The notes under the pieces: model-generated
Databases searched by the model: none
What the model saw: the letters and a program-made list of their open reading frames with translations, nothing else
What the model was told of the DNA's origin: nothing
Shown: one piece after another, positions 12,365 to 14,142 of the stretch
Numbering within the stretch: the stretch's first letter is position 1
Layout of the letters: each line of letters opens with the position of its first letter
Translations under genes and position numbers: made by a program
NCBI GenBank assembly: GCA_036567085.1
Contig: DATCVG010000017.1
Span: 1-14,142, forward strand
Reading direction: 5' to 3'
Origin: Methylopumilus sp036567085
Lineage (GTDB): Bacteria; Pseudomonadota; Gammaproteobacteria; Burkholderiales; Methylophilaceae
DNA length: 14,142 nucleotides

Positions 12365-13363
12365 ATGTTAGTCCTTGGTATTGAAACCTCCTGCGATGAG
12401 ACTGGATTAGCCCTTTTTGACAGTGAAAAAGGCCTTTTAGGCCATGTCCTTCATTCTCAGGTCGACCTTCATGAGGCATACGGTGGCGTGGTCCCTGAAT
12501 TGGCGTCTCGAGACCACATTAGGCTTATTTTGCCATTACTTGAAAGTCTTTTTAAGAATACGGGGCATAAAAAAGAGGATGTAGATGCGATCGCTTACAC
12601 CCAAGGGCCCGGATTATCCGGAGCCTTATTGGTCGGAAGTTCACTTGCTGAAGCCTTAGCTTTTTCGCTTCAAATTCCTACTATCCCGATCCACCATTTA
12701 GAAGGTCATTTATTAGCCCCATTATTAGAAAAAAATGCACCCAACTTTCCTTTTCTAGCCCTTCTTGTTTCAGGGGGTCACACACAAATTATTCATGTAA
12801 AAAAAATGGGTCTCTACGAAATGATTGGCGATACATTAGATGATGCCGCAGGGGAGGCTTTTGATAAAACTGCACAATTATTAGGTTTAGGATATCCGGG
12901 TGGTTTAGCTCTATCTCTTCTCGCCGAAAAAGGCAAACCTCATTTTGACTTACCGAGACCTCTTATTCATAGTAAAGATTTAAATTTTAGTTTTAGTGGA
13001 TTGAAAACAGCGGTTCTACATCTTATTAGTGGGCAAGAATATTTAACCGATGAAATTAAAGCAGATGTCGCATTTGCATTTCAAGAAGCAATCACCGATG
13101 TATTAACTAAAAAATGTCTTCATGCTTTAGATCAAACAGGCTTAAAAGAGCTTGTTGTATCAGGCGGTGTCGGGGCTAATAAACAATTACGACAAAAGTT
13201 AGTCAATGCATTCGCTCAAAAAAATTATGAAGTATTTTTTCCTCGCTTAGAGTTTTGTACGGACAATGGTGCCATGATTGCTTTTGCAGGTGCAATGCGT
13301 TTAGATACTTCTTTAAAGCGTGATCTTGGTTTTTCAGTCAAACCCAGATGGCAATTGGCTTAA
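12365..13363 (+). CDS. tsaD: tRNA N6-adenosine threonylcarbamoyltransferase, catalytic subunit
   Basis: This 332-residue enzyme transfers the threonylcarbamoyl group to A37 of ANN-decoding tRNAs, with TsaB and TsaE. Motifs in order: MLVLGIETSCDETG (1-14), GGVVPELASRDH (40-51), YTQGPGLSGALLVG (78-91), the metal-binding H111 and H115 in HHLEGH, LLVSGGHTQ (133-141), DDAAGEAFDKTA (159-170), FSFSGLKTAV (208-217), VVSGGVGANKQLR (264-276) and FCTDNGAMIA (297-306, with D300). I chose the ATG at 12365 because the protein then begins exactly at the family's conserved start. The frame is open upstream to a GTG at 12278, but those 29 residues have no family match and cross the divergent promoters. It converges on plsY with 3 bases between stops. 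Confidence 0.98.
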   Translation: MLVLGIETSCDETGLALFDSEKGLLGHVLHSQVDLHEAYGGVVPELASRDHIRLILPLLESLFKNTGHKKEDVDAIAYTQGPGLSGALLVGSSLAEALAFSLQIPTIPIHHLEGHLLAPLLEKNAPNFPFLALLVSGGHTQIIHVKKMGLYEMIGDTLDDAAGEAFDKTAQLLGLGYPGGLALSLLAEKGKPHFDLPRPLIHSKDLNFSFSGLKTAVLHLISGQEYLTDEIKADVAFAFQEAITDVLTKKCLHALDQTGLKELVVSGGVGANKQLRQKLVNAFAQKNYEVFFPRLEFCTDNGAMIAFAGAMRLDTSLKRDLGFSVKPRWQLA

Positions 13364-13366
13364 AAA

Positions 13367-13957
13367 CTATTTCTTATCTTTAAAACCTGATTCAGTTCCA
13401 TCAATTAAACGTTTAATATTTTCAATATGACGCAAAATTAAAATGAGCGCGATGATGGATGTTGCGATCAACTCATAAAAATCAATCTTATAAAAAAAGC
13501 CAATTACAGGGGATAAACTTGCTGCAAGAATGGCCGCTAGTGATGAATAACGCCAAATAAAAAATACGCCGAGCCATATGGCCAATATTATAAGCCCCAT
13601 GACCCACGAAAACATAAAGAGAATACCTGCTGCTGTAGCAACGCCCTTGCCGCCTTTAAAGCCATAATAAATAGGAAAGACATGTCCTATGAGGGTTGCA
13701 ATCGCAATGAATCCCACTATAAGGGATGGCAATTCAAAATATTGGGCTAAACCGACTGTTAAAGCACCTTTTAAAGCATCACCTAAAAGAGTAAGTAAAG
13801 CTGCTAATTTTTTTCCGGTTCGTAAAACATTCGTTGCGCCCGGATTTTTAGAACCAATAGTTCGAGGATCAGGCAGAGAAAAAATATGGCTGATGATGAT
13901 ACCGAATGAAATAGCACCGATGAGATAACTAAAAAGAAGGTAAATCACATTCATCAT
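13367..13957 (-). CDS. plsY: Glycerol-3-phosphate acyltransferase (acyl-phosphate dependent)
   Basis: This 196-residue inner-membrane enzyme moves an acyl group from acyl-phosphate to sn-glycerol-3-phosphate, the first step of phospholipid synthesis. The three conserved cytoplasmic motifs are present: GSKNPGATN (35-43), GHVFPIYYGFKGGKGVAT (91-108) and RHIENIKRLIDGTE (176-189). About five membrane segments are visible (roughly 4-24, 51-70, 77-95, 111-135 and 160-176), as in the family. Two adjacent ATG codons (13957 and 13954) are both possible starts, with no clear ribosome binding site. It is divergent from folB across 55 bases. Although a lipid enzyme, it is a core gene usually found beside tsaD and folB, so it should not be taken as part of the left-hand lipid operon. 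Confidence 0.98.
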   Translation of the reverse strand: MMNVIYLLFSYLIGAISFGIIISHIFSLPDPRTIGSKNPGATNVLRTGKKLAALLTLLGDALKGALTVGLAQYFELPSLIVGFIAIATLIGHVFPIYYGFKGGKGVATAAGILFMFSWVMGLIILAIWLGVFFIWRYSSLAAILAASLSPVIGFFYKIDFYELIATSIIALILILRHIENIKRLIDGTESGFKDKK

Positions 13958-13970
13958 TTGAAAATCACTT

Positions 13971-13976
13971 TATAAT
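13971..13976 (+). promoter_or_regulatory. Candidate -10 hexamer for folB
   Basis: A perfect TATAAT lies 36 bases before the folB ATG, in the 55-base divergent gap with plsY, but no good -35 is found at 15-18 bases. The same AT-rich core read on the minus strand gives TATAAA, which may serve plsY. The call rests on the hexamer alone. Confidence 0.35.
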
Positions 13977-14012
13977 GAAAACTCTATTTTACAATTTTTT
14001 GAAGCACTCAAG

Positions 14013-14142
14013 ATGGCCCCACTTATTTTTATAGAAGAGATGAAAATTGAAACCATTATCGGTGTCTCTGACTGGGAACGCGCACTTCCACAAACACTGC
14101 TCATTGATCTTGAAATGACTTTACCTCAAATCACTTCAGCCA
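14013..14142 (+). CDS. folB: Dihydroneopterin aldolase, N-terminal part (cut by window edge)
   Basis: The 43 codons visible encode MAPLIFIEEMKIETIIGVSD and then WERALPQTLLIDLEMTLPQI, matching the start of FolB, which converts 7,8-dihydroneopterin to 6-hydroxymethyl-dihydropterin in folate synthesis. E22 in DWER falls at the catalytic glutamate position of E. coli FolB. The residue before DWE is Ser where Tyr is usual (GVYDWE), a mild difference. The ATG position fits the family start. The rest of the gene lies beyond the right edge. Confidence 0.9.
   Translation, partial: MAPLIFIEEMKIETIIGVSDWERALPQTLLIDLEMTLPQITSA

Noticed and set aside
13367..13957. plsY as a functional partner of the left-hand lipid operon
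   Set aside because: It is 9 kb away and sits in the standard tsaD-plsY-folB core neighbourhood, so the shared lipid theme is most likely coincidence.
1..14142. CRISPR array, insertion sequence, integrase or long direct repeats
   Set aside because: I saw no regularly spaced repeats, transposase motifs or terminal inverted repeats on either strand.

Overview
This window looks like chromosomal DNA from an AT-rich, compact betaproteobacterium. The evidence is the gene order rpsU-yqeY-dnaG-rpoD with tsaD divergent and plsY/folB beyond it, the form of the proteins, and gaps of a few bases between genes. A small-genome Methylophilaceae-type freshwater methylotroph is my best guess, but that is inference from gene order and composition; no marker here fixes the genus.

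Left block (1-4272, all minus strand): a tightly packed six-gene operon for membrane-lipid modification. In transcription order it encodes a cyclopropane-synthase-like SAM methyltransferase, a DUF2878 membrane protein, a DUF1295 (steroid 5-alpha-reductase-like) membrane protein, a Blc-type lipocalin lipoprotein, a delta-9-type fatty acid desaturase and an FAD amine-oxidase-like protein cut by the left edge. Gaps are 1-2 bases or short overlaps. A secreted trypsin-like protease with a TPR tail (4314-5318) lies just upstream on the same strand.

Middle block (5319-7583): a DUF2237 / pterin-carbinolamine-dehydratase pair on the plus strand, a Bcp-type peroxiredoxin converging on it, then a small regulatory islet. 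The islet has a helix-turn-helix-type gene broken by one in-frame TAG, a perfect 10-bp inverted repeat, a divergent XRE regulator, and a small winged-helix-like protein with a Pro/Ala-rich tail.

Right block (7609-14142): a tRNA with CAU anticodon (probably tRNA-Ile2) directly behind rpoD, then the macromolecular-synthesis genes rpoD, dnaG, yqeY and rpsU on the minus strand, with tsaD (plus), plsY (minus) and the start of folB (plus). A good promoter precedes rpsU, an intrinsic terminator follows yqeY, and a second promoter-like element lies between dnaG and rpoD. The conserved operon therefore seems split into separately controlled units.

I see no CRISPR array, insertion sequence, rRNA or integrase. 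The right block is ordinary core genome. The left lipid operon is the most promising place for undescribed biochemistry: the parts are recognisable, but the product of the combination cannot be read from sequence.
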